The position numbers and the translations under genes were made by a program. From Vreelandella zhanjiangensis DSM 21076 (GTDB taxonomy: Bacteria > Pseudomonadota > Gammaproteobacteria > Pseudomonadales > Halomonadaceae): a stretch of 64,000 bases of DNA. The stretch's first letter is position 1; each line of letters begins with the position of its first letter. Under the pieces are notes generated by a model that had not been told where the DNA came from, searched no databases, and worked only from the letters and a program-made list of their open reading frames with translations. The stretch is from the NCBI RefSeq assembly GCF_000377665.1, contig NZ_KB898646.1:558001-622000 (forward strand), read 5' to 3'. This document shows, one piece after another, positions 1 through 9,413 of this stretch.

Positions 1-546
1 GTAGGTGTCGACCAGTGGCGTAAGGTCATAAACGCCGCTAACCAGCACCAGCTTATCAATAGGCACTTTGCCGCTAACAGCTACCCAGTAAGCCAACTGG
101 GCGCCTGCGCTATGGCCACCGAGTGTGATGGACCAGGTTCCACCGTTGTCTTCAAGCGCATGATACGCCGCTTCAAGGCCCTGAACACACTGAGCGATCA
201 TGGTATCGATCGTGGTGGTGGGGGCTAAGCCATAGCCAATGGAGGCAAAAGCCATGCCCCGTTCCAGATAGTGTTCGGCCAGAAAATCAGTCGCGGTGTG
301 ATCAAGCTCCTGCCAATAGCCGCCGTGAATGAAGACCATCAACGGGCAGGGGCCTTCCCCAGGTGGAATAAACAGGTGCAGACACGCCGCCGGATCATCA
401 CCATAGCTCAACGCCATCGGCTGATGGCGGGCTCTTAACGCGTGTCCGGCAGCTGCCTGGCGCGTGAGAGTGGCTTCAAAATCCGTCGCGAAATGACTCG
501 GCGAGTAGGCGAGATCCAGCGTTAGTTCTGTCATCAGCTCTGTCAT
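1..546 (-). CDS. alpha/beta hydrolase, probable kynurenine formamidase (partial, C-terminus cut by window edge)
   Basis: The reading frame runs off the left edge, so the protein is incomplete (about 182 residues visible). It has the HGGYW oxyanion-hole motif and a GHSAGA nucleophile elbow (GxSxG), both typical of the arylformamidase/esterase-like alpha/beta hydrolases. The catalytic Asp and His lie beyond the edge. Its ATG shares one base with the kynU stop (TGATG), so translation is probably coupled; a second in-frame ATG lies 12 bases further in, at 534. As the last visible gene after kynA and kynU, it would supply the missing step N-formylkynurenine to kynurenine. It is not the metal-dependent KynB family. 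The activity is inferred from family and context; a general carboxylesterase is the alternative. Confidence 0.75.
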   Translation of the reverse strand, partial: MTELMTELTLDLAYSPSHFATDFEATLTRQAAAGHALRARHQPMALSYGDDPAACLHLFIPPGEGPCPLMVFIHGGYWQELDHTATDFLAEHYLERGMAFASIGYGLAPTTTIDTMIAQCVQGLEAAYHALEDNGGTWSITLGGHSAGAQLAYWVAVSGKVPIDKLVLVSGVYDLTPLVDTY

Positions 547-1775
547 CAGGTGACGGCGCCACGAACATGAAACTGCGGGTCCTGATATTCGCCGCTTTCG
601 ACAACCTCGCGGAAGTGCTGCGCGGCCTGCCAGACATCCTCGTAGCTTAAATACAGCGGGGTGAAGCCGAAGCGCATCAAGCCGGGTTCGCGGTAGTCGC
701 CAATGACGCCACGGGCGATCAGCGCCTGCACAATGGCGTAGCCGTTTTCACCGTCGATCAACGATACCTGGCTGCCACGTTGGCTGGCTGTGGGGGTAAT
801 ATCTTCGATGCCACGCGCTGCAAAGATATCTTCCAGGCACTCACGGAACAGATTACTCAGGGCGAGGCTTTTATCACGTAGGGCCTGCATATCAACCTCG
901 GCCCACATGCTAAGCGAGGCTTCAAGGGCTGAGTAGATAAGGGCCGAGTGGGTGCCGGTACGAAAGCGAGAGATGTCATTGGCAGGGGTGTAATCGGCCT
1001 GAAAAGCGAAAGGCGAGGTATGCCCATGCCAGCCCGAAAGTGGCTGCCAGGTGCTGTCCAGATGATCGCGATGCACGTAAAGAAATGCCGGCGCGCCAGG
1101 GCCACCGTTCAAGTACTTATAGGTGCAGCCGACCGCGTAGCGTGCGCCCGCACCGTTAAGGTCGATAGGCAGGGCGCCGGCCGAGTGAGCTAAGTCCCAG
1201 ATGATCTCGGCGCCATGCTCGTGTACCAGCTGAGTGGTTGCGGCCATATCCCGCAGCTGGCCGGTGCGGTAGTTGACTTGGCTAAGTACCACAACAGCCA
1301 CGCCATCCAGATGTTCTGCCAGGTTGCCGCCTTCGGGCAAGAAGCGGTGTTCATTGCCACTGACCCGGCAATAGCCCTGGGCAATATAAGCATCAGTGGG
1401 GAAGTTGCCGCCTTCGCTGAGTACGATACGCCGTTCATCCTGGCGCTTGTCCAAAATATACCCCAACAACTTGAAGATATTGAGCGTGATATTGTCCGTC
1501 ACCACCACTTCACCATCCTGGGCACCGATAACCGGGGCCAGAAGGTTGCCCAGACGTTCGGGGGCATCGAACCAGCCCTGGTTCCAGCCTTTGATCAGTT
1601 GGGCACGCCACTGGTCCAGCGTGTCATCTACCGCTCTTTTGGCGGCTACCGGCTGAGCACCCAGCGAGTTGCCATCCAGGTAGAGCACGCCCTCGGGCAG
1701 GGCAAAGCGGCGTTTGAAATCCGCCAGGGGGTCTTGGCGATCCATTTCACGAACGTTATCCAGGCTCACGCGCAT
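546..1775 (-). CDS. kynU: kynureninase
   Basis: A 409-residue PLP enzyme that cleaves kynurenine to anthranilate and alanine, full length for the family. The N-terminal substrate-binding segment (YLDGNSLG), the Asp region WDLAHSAGALP and the PLP-lysine segment CTYKYLNGGPG are all present. It is third in a minus-strand operon behind the M20 peptidase and kynA, 67 bases after kynA, and is translationally coupled to the following esterase. No anthranilate-degrading genes are visible, so the fate of anthranilate must be determined elsewhere in the genome. Confidence 0.95.
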   Translation of the reverse strand: MRVSLDNVREMDRQDPLADFKRRFALPEGVLYLDGNSLGAQPVAAKRAVDDTLDQWRAQLIKGWNQGWFDAPERLGNLLAPVIGAQDGEVVVTDNITLNIFKLLGYILDKRQDERRIVLSEGGNFPTDAYIAQGYCRVSGNEHRFLPEGGNLAEHLDGVAVVVLSQVNYRTGQLRDMAATTQLVHEHGAEIIWDLAHSAGALPIDLNGAGARYAVGCTYKYLNGGPGAPAFLYVHRDHLDSTWQPLSGWHGHTSPFAFQADYTPANDISRFRTGTHSALIYSALEASLSMWAEVDMQALRDKSLALSNLFRECLEDIFAARGIEDITPTASQRGSQVSLIDGENGYAIVQALIARGVIGDYREPGLMRFGFTPLYLSYEDVWQAAQHFREVVESGEYQDPQFHVRGAVT

Positions 1776-1842
1776 CTTGGTACTCCAGCAAAACGAAAAT
1801 CGTTACTCATGAAAAAGGGGAAGCGTCATTAGGCATGTGCCC

Positions 1843-2676
1843 TTAAACCGACGTTCTTACACTCCAGAGTTCGGGGAAGAACTGAAGGTCCAGCGCCTTG
1901 ACCAGATAATTCACGCCAGACGATCCACCGGTGCCGCGTCGGTAGCCAATAATACGTTCTACCGTTTTCATGTGACTGAACCGCCAGCGCTGGAAGTTGA
2001 ATTCGACATCCACAAGCTTTTCGGCAAGCTCGTACAAATCCCAGTGCTTTTCACTATTGCGGTAGATCTCCATCCAGGCTGCTTCTACTTCGCTACTCGG
2101 CGAGTAGGGGATGCTCCAGTCCCGTTCGATTTTGTCAGCGGGAATGGCAAAACCACGCCGACCAAGCAATTGAAGCACAACATCGTAAATACTGGGTGAG
2201 TTAAGCGCTTCGGTCAGTTTTTGATAGTGTCGCGGCTTGGCGCGATGTGCTTCGATCAGCTTGGCGTTCTTGTTGCCCAGCAGAAACTCAATCTCGCGAT
2301 ACTGATAGGACTGAAAGCCTGAACTCTGCCCCAGGCTATCCCGGAAGCTGGCGTAATCGGCCGGGGTCATGGTGACCAGTACTTCCCAGGCTTTGATTAG
2401 CTGTTCCTGAATTCGGGATACGCGGCTTAGCATCTTAAAGGCCGGGCTGAGGTTGTCGGCGGCGATATGCTGGGCCGCCGCGTGGGCTTCATGCAGGCAG
2501 AGTTTGATCCAGAGCTCCGATACCTGGTGGATGACGATGAAGAGTAATTCATCGTGCTGATCAGACGCCGGGTTCTGGCAAGCCAACAACGGCTCAAGGT
2601 CCAGGTACTGGCCGTAGCTGATGTCCTGGTCCCAGTGGATGGCTTCGTTATCGACGCTGTTCTTAGGTGTTGTCAT
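1843..2676 (-). CDS. kynA: tryptophan 2,3-dioxygenase
   Basis: A 277-residue heme dioxygenase that opens the indole ring of L-tryptophan to N-formylkynurenine, the first step of the kynurenine pathway. Family hallmarks are the N-terminal SYGQYLDLEPLL segment, the HDELLFIVIHQVSELW helix, the SSGFQSYQYREIEFLLGN stretch, and the C-terminal GTGGSSGVNYL loop that closes over the substrate. It starts 6 bases after the M20 peptidase stop, so the two are cotranscribed. Confidence 0.96.
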   Translation of the reverse strand: MTTPKNSVDNEAIHWDQDISYGQYLDLEPLLACQNPASDQHDELLFIVIHQVSELWIKLCLHEAHAAAQHIAADNLSPAFKMLSRVSRIQEQLIKAWEVLVTMTPADYASFRDSLGQSSGFQSYQYREIEFLLGNKNAKLIEAHRAKPRHYQKLTEALNSPSIYDVVLQLLGRRGFAIPADKIERDWSIPYSPSSEVEAAWMEIYRNSEKHWDLYELAEKLVDVEFNFQRWRFSHMKTVERIIGYRRGTGGSSGVNYLVKALDLQFFPELWSVRTSV

Positions 2677-2682
2677 TGTTGA

Positions 2683-4101
2683 TCACGCCTTTTGAGTAGT
2701 AAGTGTATGCGCCTGGGCTTCGCCTAGATCCCAGAATACGCCAGCGGCCATTTTTAATCCCTGCTCGACCACGTTTTCAAGCAGGTGCTCGTCGGGCGCG
2801 TGCTGATTGCATGAGGGGTAGGAGTGGGGCAGCCATACCGTGGGCAGGTTCAGCGCATCAGAAAAACAGTGGTTGGGAATAGTGCCGCCCAGGTTGGGCA
2901 GAATGTGTGCAGGCTGACCCAGGCTTTTCTGCGCGGATTCCGCCACGAAACCGACCCAGGGGTGGCTGGGATCAAGCCGGGTGGCAGCGTAGCCGCCCAG
3001 CATCTCAAGCGTGAGATCGGCAAAGCCGTGGGCATCCAGGTGCGCGCGCAGGTTCTCTTCCAATGCCTGCCATGCGGTGCCCTTCACGAATCGCAGCTGC
3101 AAGACTGCTTCGGCGTTGGCGGGAATCGCGCCTACCGGCTTGTCCGTTCGGCCTGCGCTCATGCCCAGGATTTCCAGAGTGTTGGTGCCATACAGGCGTT
3201 CGCCGTTGGTCAGACCCTTTTCGCCCCAATTTTTGTTAATGGCAGGATCAGTGCTGTCACCGCCTACCGGCAGCTCACGAATCAGCTGGGCGAGTTCTTC
3301 GGTAATGGCGGGCGCTTTGAGAAAATCGACCTGAATTCTGCCCTCGTTTGATAACAGTGTGGCGATGGCGTTACACAGCACCACGGCCGGGTTGGTGATC
3401 ACTCCGCCCCAGTTGCCGGAGTGGCGACCGCCGTTGCCGGTATTTAACCCAAGCTTGAACTGCACCACACCGCGGGAGCCCAAAAACAGCGTGGGCATAT
3501 CGGCACGGATGCGCGGGCCGTCGGAGGCCAGAAACAGATCCGCCGCAAGGGCTTCTTGATAGGCAAGGCAGGTCTCTTCAAGCCCGGGCGAGCCGATTTC
3601 TTCGCTCATCTCGAACAGGATCTTGACGTTGTAGCCAAGCTTGCCATCGCGCGCCTTGATGACCGCTTCAAGCGCTGCGAGGTTAACGCTGTGCTGGCCC
3701 TTGTTGTCCGCTGTGCCGCGGCCGTAAACGCGGCCATCAATAAAGGTCAGCGCCCAAGGGTCAATGCCCTCGGCCCAGGTTGCTTCCTGGCCATCGGTGA
3801 CATCGCCATGACCATAGAGCAGCAGCGTCGAGTAGGCTGGGTCTTCGATGCGCTGGCCTATCAGCAGCGGCGGGCGGCCGGGCTGAGGGTTATCGATGAT
3901 GTCACAGGCAAACCCCAGCTTGCTTAAAAGCGGCACCATTTCCTGGGTCAGGTAATCGTGCAGCGTGGCTTGACGGGCGGGGTCCTGGCTTACCGTTTTC
4001 ATGGCTACCCGGCGCGCCAATGTGTTGTAAAAGGTGCCATCGGTCAGTGTGTCAGTGGCCAGTTTTAAGGCGCGTTCGCGTCCTGAAAGTGATTTATCCA
4101 T
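2683..4101 (-). CDS. M20-family metallopeptidase (dipeptidase / ArgE-DapE type)
   Basis: A 472-residue cytoplasmic zinc hydrolase. The metal ligands are visible in order: GHGDV (His and Asp), the bridging Asp in GRGTADNKGQ, the catalytic Glu pair in EMSEEIGSPG, and a final His in SCNQHAPDE. The dimerisation (lid) domain sits in the middle. The fold suggests a dipeptidase or N-acyl-amino-acid hydrolase. As first gene of the kynA-kynU operon it may release tryptophan from peptides or from an N-acylated form, but the substrate cannot be read from the sequence. It is divergent from the LysR gene that starts at 4294. Confidence 0.88.
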   Translation of the reverse strand: MDKSLSGRERALKLATDTLTDGTFYNTLARRVAMKTVSQDPARQATLHDYLTQEMVPLLSKLGFACDIIDNPQPGRPPLLIGQRIEDPAYSTLLLYGHGDVTDGQEATWAEGIDPWALTFIDGRVYGRGTADNKGQHSVNLAALEAVIKARDGKLGYNVKILFEMSEEIGSPGLEETCLAYQEALAADLFLASDGPRIRADMPTLFLGSRGVVQFKLGLNTGNGGRHSGNWGGVITNPAVVLCNAIATLLSNEGRIQVDFLKAPAITEELAQLIRELPVGGDSTDPAINKNWGEKGLTNGERLYGTNTLEILGMSAGRTDKPVGAIPANAEAVLQLRFVKGTAWQALEENLRAHLDAHGFADLTLEMLGGYAATRLDPSHPWVGFVAESAQKSLGQPAHILPNLGGTIPNHCFSDALNLPTVWLPHSYPSCNQHAPDEHLLENVVEQGLKMAAGVFWDLGEAQAHTLTTQKA

Positions 4102-4293
4102 TAACTGCCCTTGTCGTTGTCATTGCAGAAAAGCGGTGCGGGAAAATCTCTCACCCAGAGACTAAATCTTGCCGCGCTTTGCTACCATCATTAATATCTC
4201 AAATAGTCTTTCTAATTATTGGAAGCCATGTTCACGTTCAACCTGCGCTAATGCCTGCCGGTTGAGCCTGTCATTGATAAGCCATGAGGCAAT

Positions 4294-5196
4294 ATGCAGG
4301 AACTCAACTTGCGCTATTTTCATAGCGTCGCTAAAACCGGCTCGCTTTCTGCTGCCGCGGAAGAGCTGCACGTTGCCGTCTCGGCGGTGAGCCGCCAGAT
4401 CACTAATCTTGAGCAGCGCCTGGACCTTAAACTGTTCGATCGCCAGCCCCGGGGTATGCAGCTGACCGAAGCGGGCAGGCTGCTGCAAGCCTATGCGCTG
4501 CGTAACCAGCTGGAGGTGGAAAGCGTCATCACCCAGATGCAGGATGTCACTACACGCCAGCAGCGTAAAATCAGCGTTGCCTGCCCCGATGGCATGGCTT
4601 GGCACTTTCTACCCAGCGTCATCTCAGGGTTTATCAGCCACTATCCCGATACCCGATTTGATCTACAGGTGGTTGATTCAGTACGCGCTTCAGAGCTTGT
4701 AAAAGAAGGAGCGGCGGATATCGCCCTGACGTTCAGCCTCTCGCCGGATATCGGCATCCAGGTGGTTTCCAGCCATAGCGCAGCGATTGGCGCGCTGATG
4801 TCACAACATCATCCGCTGGCTGATAGGGAGGCCCTTTACGTGGAAGATCTAAGCCACTATCCGCTGACCATGTCGCTGAACGGCTCGACCATGCGCTATC
4901 TATTCGATGTGGCATGCAGCCTGTCGGGCATCAAGGTCCACCCCAGCTTCTCCTGCGATTCACTGGGCGCCACTTACACCATGGTATGCGAGCATCCGAA
5001 CATGATTGGCCTGTGTAGTGCCGTCGCGGTCAGTGGCAAAACGCACAGTGAAGGCCTGGTGTTGAAACCGCTTCAGGAACCGCAGCTATCGTTAAGAAGC
5101 CTTCAGGTACAAGTGATGGCAGAGCGCCATATGCCTGAGCATATCGACGCTTTTTTAACCTTTCTGGAAGCGCGGCTGAAGGCGGCCTGTGTGTAG
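4294..5196 (+). CDS. LysR-family transcriptional regulator, probable regulator of the kyn operon
   Basis: A 300-residue LysR protein. The N-terminal winged helix is typical (RYFHSVAKTGSLSAAAEELH followed by SAVSRQITNLEQRLDLKLFDR) and the C-terminal part is a periplasmic-binding-type effector domain. It is divergent from the M20-kynA-kynU operon across 192 bases, the usual arrangement for a LysR gene and its target. Kynurenine operons in proteobacteria are more often under KynR (Lrp/AsnC type), so a LysR partner is unusual. I could not pick out a convincing T-N11-A box in the intergenic region. It ends convergently, 39 bases from the permease. Confidence 0.9.
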   Translation: MQELNLRYFHSVAKTGSLSAAAEELHVAVSAVSRQITNLEQRLDLKLFDRQPRGMQLTEAGRLLQAYALRNQLEVESVITQMQDVTTRQQRKISVACPDGMAWHFLPSVISGFISHYPDTRFDLQVVDSVRASELVKEGAADIALTFSLSPDIGIQVVSSHSAAIGALMSQHHPLADREALYVEDLSHYPLTMSLNGSTMRYLFDVACSLSGIKVHPSFSCDSLGATYTMVCEHPNMIGLCSAVAVSGKTHSEGLVLKPLQEPQLSLRSLQVQVMAERHMPEHIDAFLTFLEARLKAACV

Positions 5197-5235
5197 TGGC
5201 GTGCCGCCTTCGCCGTCTGAGTTACCAGTGGCTCT

Positions 5236-6666
5236 TTAGAAAGGGCCGTAATTGATGCCCACGGCCACCGCCACGAACACGCCACCGGTCACGATCCAGA
5301 TCGCGACCAGGGGCAGGGCAAACTTGAACCATTCGACGTAAGAGATACGCGCGATGGCAAGGCAGGCCATCAGCGTGCCGGAAAGCGGGGTGATGATATT
5401 GGTGACCGCATCACCTAGTTTGAAGGTGATGAAGGTGGCCTGGCGGGTAACTTCCAGCATATCGCCAATCGGCACCATGATCGGCATGACGATCGCCGCC
5501 TGGCCGGTGCCGGAAGTGATCAGCCCGTTGAAGACCAGATTGAACACGTAAAGAAGCTCCATCGCGACGATCTTGCCGTGGCCATCCAGCGAGGTAGCCA
5601 CGCTGTGCACCAGGGTGTCGATAAGCTGAGCCTGTTTCAGCAGCACGATGACTGCCGCCGCCACGCCGACTACCAGCGCACCGTACATCACTTCACCCGC
5701 GCCATTCATCAGGCGTTTGATAAAGGCGTTGGGTGAAATTCGCCCGATGAACGCTGTGACGATACCCAGCATGATGAAGGTGGCGGAAAGCTGAGGAATG
5801 CCCCAGTCCCGATTGAAGGCGCCGAACAGGAAGAAGCCGATGGCCAGGGGGAACAGTGCCAGCACAAGCTTATGGGTAAGGGTAAAGGTGGGGTAGGCAT
5901 CCGGTTGGCTATCGTGGCCCGCGCTTTCGAATGCCTCGGCACCCATCACGCTTAAGCTTGGATCTTGCTTGATACGCTTGGCGTAGCGGCAGATGTAAGC
6001 GGCGGTAATGGCCAGGAAGACCACAAAGATCGCTCCGCGGTACATGAAGCCTGAAAATAGCGGAAGCTCGGCAATGGTCTGGCCGGTGACGGTCACGGTG
6101 GGGTCGAACACGCCGGCGCCAAAACCGGCGTAGGAGCCCAGAAAGATGATCGCGACCCCAACGATAGGATCAAGCTTCATCGAGCGGGCCAGAATCAGAC
6201 CGATAGGAATAAACGCGATTGCCAGGTTGGCCCCTACGCCCACCGAGGCAAGCGTTGCAAAGGTGGCGCAGTAGACGAAGATAAGCAGGTTCTGCCGACC
6301 TTGCGCCAAATTGAGCAAACGGTAGATCCCCGCGCTGATCGCCCCGGTAGACTCGATGACTTTCAGCACGCCACCCACGATCAGGATAAGAAAGACCAGC
6401 GTGGACGCCGCCACCAGTCCGTTATGGATGGCGGTGAACAGATCCATGACGTTTAGCGGCGCAGCCTCGATGTAGCGAAAACTGTCGGTGGCCACCTGGG
6501 TCAGGCCGTTGGCGGTACTGCGCTCATAGGTGCCAGCAGGAATGATATAGGAGGCCAGCAAGACCAGGATCATGAAGCCGAACAAGATGATAAACACATC
6601 CGGCATGGGCAGCTTTTTCTTGACTCGCGTAGCGCCTGCCTCGCCTGGGGTGATCTTTGAGGACAT
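5236..6666 (-). CDS. YfcC/DcuC-family permease
   Basis: About 476 residues with 12 or so hydrophobic segments. It belongs to the YfcC family (C4-dicarboxylate/basic amino-acid antiporter superfamily), with the characteristic GVGANLAIAFIPIGLILARSMKLDPIVG stretch (partly shown: GVGANLAIAFIPIGLI) and the C-terminal SGTGQAAIVMPIM and ITPLSGTLMACL motifs. A GTG start 12 bases upstream (6678) is possible, but a GGAG ribosome site lies 6 bases before the ATG at 6666, which I prefer. It sits beside the LysR gene and the M20 peptidase. Members often accompany peptidases, so the cargo may be an amino acid, dipeptide or dicarboxylate. Confidence 0.85.
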   Translation of the reverse strand: MSSKITPGEAGATRVKKKLPMPDVFIILFGFMILVLLASYIIPAGTYERSTANGLTQVATDSFRYIEAAPLNVMDLFTAIHNGLVAASTLVFLILIVGGVLKVIESTGAISAGIYRLLNLAQGRQNLLIFVYCATFATLASVGVGANLAIAFIPIGLILARSMKLDPIVGVAIIFLGSYAGFGAGVFDPTVTVTGQTIAELPLFSGFMYRGAIFVVFLAITAAYICRYAKRIKQDPSLSVMGAEAFESAGHDSQPDAYPTFTLTHKLVLALFPLAIGFFLFGAFNRDWGIPQLSATFIMLGIVTAFIGRISPNAFIKRLMNGAGEVMYGALVVGVAAAVIVLLKQAQLIDTLVHSVATSLDGHGKIVAMELLYVFNLVFNGLITSGTGQAAIVMPIMVPIGDMLEVTRQATFITFKLGDAVTNIITPLSGTLMACLAIARISYVEWFKFALPLVAIWIVTGGVFVAVAVGINYGPF

Positions 6667-7072
6667 GAGGATCTCCACTTTCAGAGGATTGTCATTTTAA
6701 TGGTTACGGCTTGCGTAGAGAGGCGTACTCAGGGCGCGTCTTGGCCTGTCATAGTGCCAGATCTTGCGTCGTTAACATGTGTCGTTGCTATGCTCGTTAA
6801 CGGCTTTGCCATTGTATGGTTGTTTGAAAATCAAGCTACCAAGGAAGCCACAAGCGGACAATTGTAAATAAAACAAATGCGCTTTCTATTTTCGGCAAGG
6901 GAGGGCGCTGGGAGACAACATGATAAGAGTCGCTTCAATAAGAAGGATGGCTATGAACGATGCAATAAAGCCGTTCATAGCCAGTTCATGGCCAGTTTAT
7001 AGTGCCTGCATGGTCGCGTGAAAAAACAGTCTGTGTTCGTCATCAACTAGACGGGGTAAGGAGCTGCCAGGT
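6667..7072. other. intergenic region upstream of the YfcC-type permease
   Basis: About 400 bases without a gene, between the minus-strand mepA stop and the permease start. It holds the permease promoter (AT-rich around 6820-6900) and one strong inverted repeat at 6949-6982, listed separately. After the repeat the unit GTTCATRGCCA recurs imperfectly (6973-7003). I see no small ORF or known RNA. Confidence 0.5.
6949..6982. repeat. 11-bp perfect inverted repeat (hairpin)
   Basis: GGCTATGAACG at 6949-6959 pairs perfectly with CGTTCATAGCC at 6972-6982 across a 12-base loop. On the minus strand, downstream of mepA, it is followed by a moderately T-rich stretch (ATCCTTCTTATT), so it may end the mepA transcript. 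An operator is the alternative. Confidence 0.5.
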
Positions 7073-7870
7073 CTACGGGTTCAATACAGCCGCGCAAGCC
7101 TGTGGAACGGTACGTCCTGGGCTCGGATACACCTCAGGACGTGGTGTTGGCGGAAATACATGGCAACCTTCGCCTGCTGGTGGTTCCGGCTGATCAACAC
7201 ACTCGGTGGCACCCGGTGGGCAGCGCAGTCGAACATGCAGGTGTTCATCATGCGAGTGCCAGGGGCGGATCCGACGCAACCACGAGCGGTCGTCCCATTC
7301 TCGCTCACACAGGTCGTGCTTGACCGCTCCATCCACGAAGATGCGCGCTACCCGCGGATCCTCCGCAGCAAGTCGAATCAGCGTGGCGTGATTGTCACCC
7401 CAACGCTCGTCAAGCTGATTGGTGGCAGGGTCGACTAAAATCGGCTGTTCGAGCCTTTCGCGCTCGCTGCGTTCCAACGGTGGCAGGTCGAGCCGGAACC
7501 AGATATCCACGTCTAGCCCACTCTGATGGCTCACATGCCCATACGGCACTGGGCCACCACGTGGCTGAGACATGTCACCCACCAACATAGGGCCGAAGCC
7601 AGCTGCACTGACACGCTCTCCGAGCACCTGGATATAATTGATCAGATCCGGATGCCCGTAGTGGCGATTGAGGTCCAGATCCACCGCCTGGTAACCTTCC
7701 CCCTCAAGGGGAAGCTGCTCAGCCCCGACTATACAGCCGCCGCCATGATGACCCATGATGCGCGGTTCGCCGGGCAAAGGCTCGGCGATATCCGCCCAAT
7801 CATCCGCCGCGATGGCGCTGATACTCCAAAAGCCACAGGCGGCGGCAAGGGCAGATAGCCTTGCTTTCAT
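7073..7870 (-). CDS. mepA: penicillin-insensitive murein endopeptidase
   Basis: A periplasmic zinc endopeptidase of the LAS/M74 family that cuts D-Ala-meso-DAP cross-links in peptidoglycan. About 265 residues from the preferred ATG at 7870, which begins a clear signal peptide (MKARLSALAAACGFWSISAIAA). A longer reading from 7906 would put a charged extension before the signal. The motifs HQSGLDVDIWF (first zinc ligands) and HSHDEHLHVRLRCP (catalytic/zinc His) are intact, and several Cys residues could form periplasmic disulfides. It is a single gene with a hairpin downstream. Confidence 0.92.
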   Translation of the reverse strand: MKARLSALAAACGFWSISAIAADDWADIAEPLPGEPRIMGHHGGGCIVGAEQLPLEGEGYQAVDLDLNRHYGHPDLINYIQVLGERVSAAGFGPMLVGDMSQPRGGPVPYGHVSHQSGLDVDIWFRLDLPPLERSERERLEQPILVDPATNQLDERWGDNHATLIRLAAEDPRVARIFVDGAVKHDLCEREWDDRSWLRRIRPWHSHDEHLHVRLRCPPGATECVDQPEPPAGEGCHVFPPTPRPEVYPSPGRTVPQACAAVLNP

Positions 7871-7940
7871 GCTTGACCTGCGTCGTAGAGAGCGAAAATA
7901 AAGCATAGCTAAAGCATCCTTGTCATTGATGTGTTCTCAA

Positions 7941-9116
7941 TCAGCGTTGTTGGCGAGCAAGCCACTCAAGCCCTGGGCGGTAAAGCATTTCATGCTCGCC
8001 ATCAAAGAGCACAAGCTCGGCAGGGCCCGACTGCAGATAGAGCAGTACTGCTGCATCGGCATCATCGAAACCCTTGAAATCGCGCTCGCCATGAGTTGAA
8101 CGCTCGGCCAGTTCCTCAGGCACTTCGCGGTTCTCTTCAAGCTGATCGATGTGATCCTGCGAGATCCGGTCCTCTTCGGAGGCCAGGTCGTTAAAGGCGT
8201 GCAATGCCTGTTCAGGCGGCACGGTATTATCATTTATACCGTGAGCCAGGAGCACTCGAACCTCTCCCGCCACATCAGGAAGGTGGGCACTGACACTGCG
8301 CTGGATACATTCTTTCCTGGCTTCGCTACCTTCAGTAGGCTCTCCTCCGCAAGCACTGGCTATCTCCTCGGCGTACTCCTCGCCGCGTTCGGCATTCCAT
8401 TGATACCAGGTCACCAGGTCATAGACAGGCACCCATGCAGCCACACCTGCAAATACCTCCGGGTGACGACTGGCAAAATGCAGCGCATTCATGGCGCCGC
8501 CAGAGTAGCCGAGTAGATAGATCCTCGACTCGTCGATGTTGGCATTGTCACGCGCATACTCAAGCGCATCTTGCATATCAGATATAACCAGATCGGAAGC
8601 CGTCGACTCGGGGCGTCCATCATTCTCGCCACGGAAGTCTGGGTGTATGAAGACCCAATCATTGGCTACGGCGAACTCACCTAACGGAATATCGATGTTC
8701 TGCAGGTAATGGGTGCTCCAGCTGTGCAGCACTATCAATAGAGGCTTCTCTTCGTCAGAGTCGGAGTCATAGTAGAGAGCCGGCTGACTGGCTTCATCAG
8801 CTGAAGACGTGATCTCGATATCTTGAATGTCGGGAATATATTCCTGCCAAACGGCCAGATCGGCATCCCTGGAAGTGCCAGGGAAGTCGCTGACCAGAAG
8901 ATGCTCGCTTGGATGTTCGAGCGTCACCTCAATAGGGTCTTCAGCTCCCGCCAGGCTTCCCGGCTCTGGCTGTTCCTGAGCGGCAACAGAGTAAGACGTG
9001 CCCATCATCGTTATGCCAAGCGTCAATGCCAGCGGCGCTTGGCAGCGATGGCGCCTGGGCAAATGGCCAGTGAATGCCAATGGGTAACAAGGTGAAATGG
9101 TTGTGTTTATCTCCAT
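7941..9116 (-). CDS. secreted alpha/beta hydrolase (prolyl-oligopeptidase/esterase type)
   Basis: A 391-residue exported hydrolase. The N-terminus has a long basic n-region followed by a hydrophobic segment ending ...SYSVAAQEQ, which fits a signal peptide. The hydrolase core begins near residue 110 (LLIVLHSWSTHY) and has the nucleophile elbow GYSGGAMNALHFA, an Asp-bearing strand (VLLAHGINDNTVPPEQA) and a terminal DGEHEM His. The mature N-terminus is very acidic, typical of exported halophile proteins. The start is supported by AAGGAG 8 bases upstream. The substrate is unknown; related PHB-depolymerase/esterase-like proteins act on esters or peptides. Confidence 0.8.
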   Translation of the reverse strand: MEINTTISPCYPLAFTGHLPRRHRCQAPLALTLGITMMGTSYSVAAQEQPEPGSLAGAEDPIEVTLEHPSEHLLVSDFPGTSRDADLAVWQEYIPDIQDIEITSSADEASQPALYYDSDSDEEKPLLIVLHSWSTHYLQNIDIPLGEFAVANDWVFIHPDFRGENDGRPESTASDLVISDMQDALEYARDNANIDESRIYLLGYSGGAMNALHFASRHPEVFAGVAAWVPVYDLVTWYQWNAERGEEYAEEIASACGGEPTEGSEARKECIQRSVSAHLPDVAGEVRVLLAHGINDNTVPPEQALHAFNDLASEEDRISQDHIDQLEENREVPEELAERSTHGERDFKGFDDADAAVLLYLQSGPAELVLFDGEHEMLYRPGLEWLARQQR

Positions 9117-9413
9117 GACGACATCTCCTTGATAGGTCTTTATTCTCTTCTCCCGTCGCCCTTGATATTCATGACACTGGGATCACGGCGTTTTGTTGTT
9201 TGGAAAACACGTATTCAGTGCTTTGCTAACAAGGTAGTCGAAAGCGTAGGGGTTGGCCTGCCTGAAGACCGTTCCAAGTACCATCTCAAATGCCATCTCA
9301 AGGACCAACGCAGTGTTTGCATGCCCATGAGATGTCTATGAGATGCCCATGAATGCGTTAGTCATGACTCTGCTACTATATTGAATATTCAATTCATTCG
9401 TTTGGAGCCACTG
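9117..9413. other. gene-free stretch between divergent genes
   Basis: Just under 300 bases separate the hydrolase (minus) from a small ORF (plus). Short repeated words occur (CCATCTCAA twice at 9280-9302; ATGAGATG and CCATGA units near 9325-9355). I see no RNA gene or defined operator. Confidence 0.4.

Noticed and set aside
1215-1832. 205-residue open frame on the plus strand opposite kynU
   Set aside because: Antisense to an intact kynureninase with all motifs; composition is typical of a shadow frame.
6973-7003. Possible tandem repeat array (GTTCATRGCCA units)
   Set aside because: Only two or three imperfect units; too short and irregular to be a CRISPR or a real satellite.
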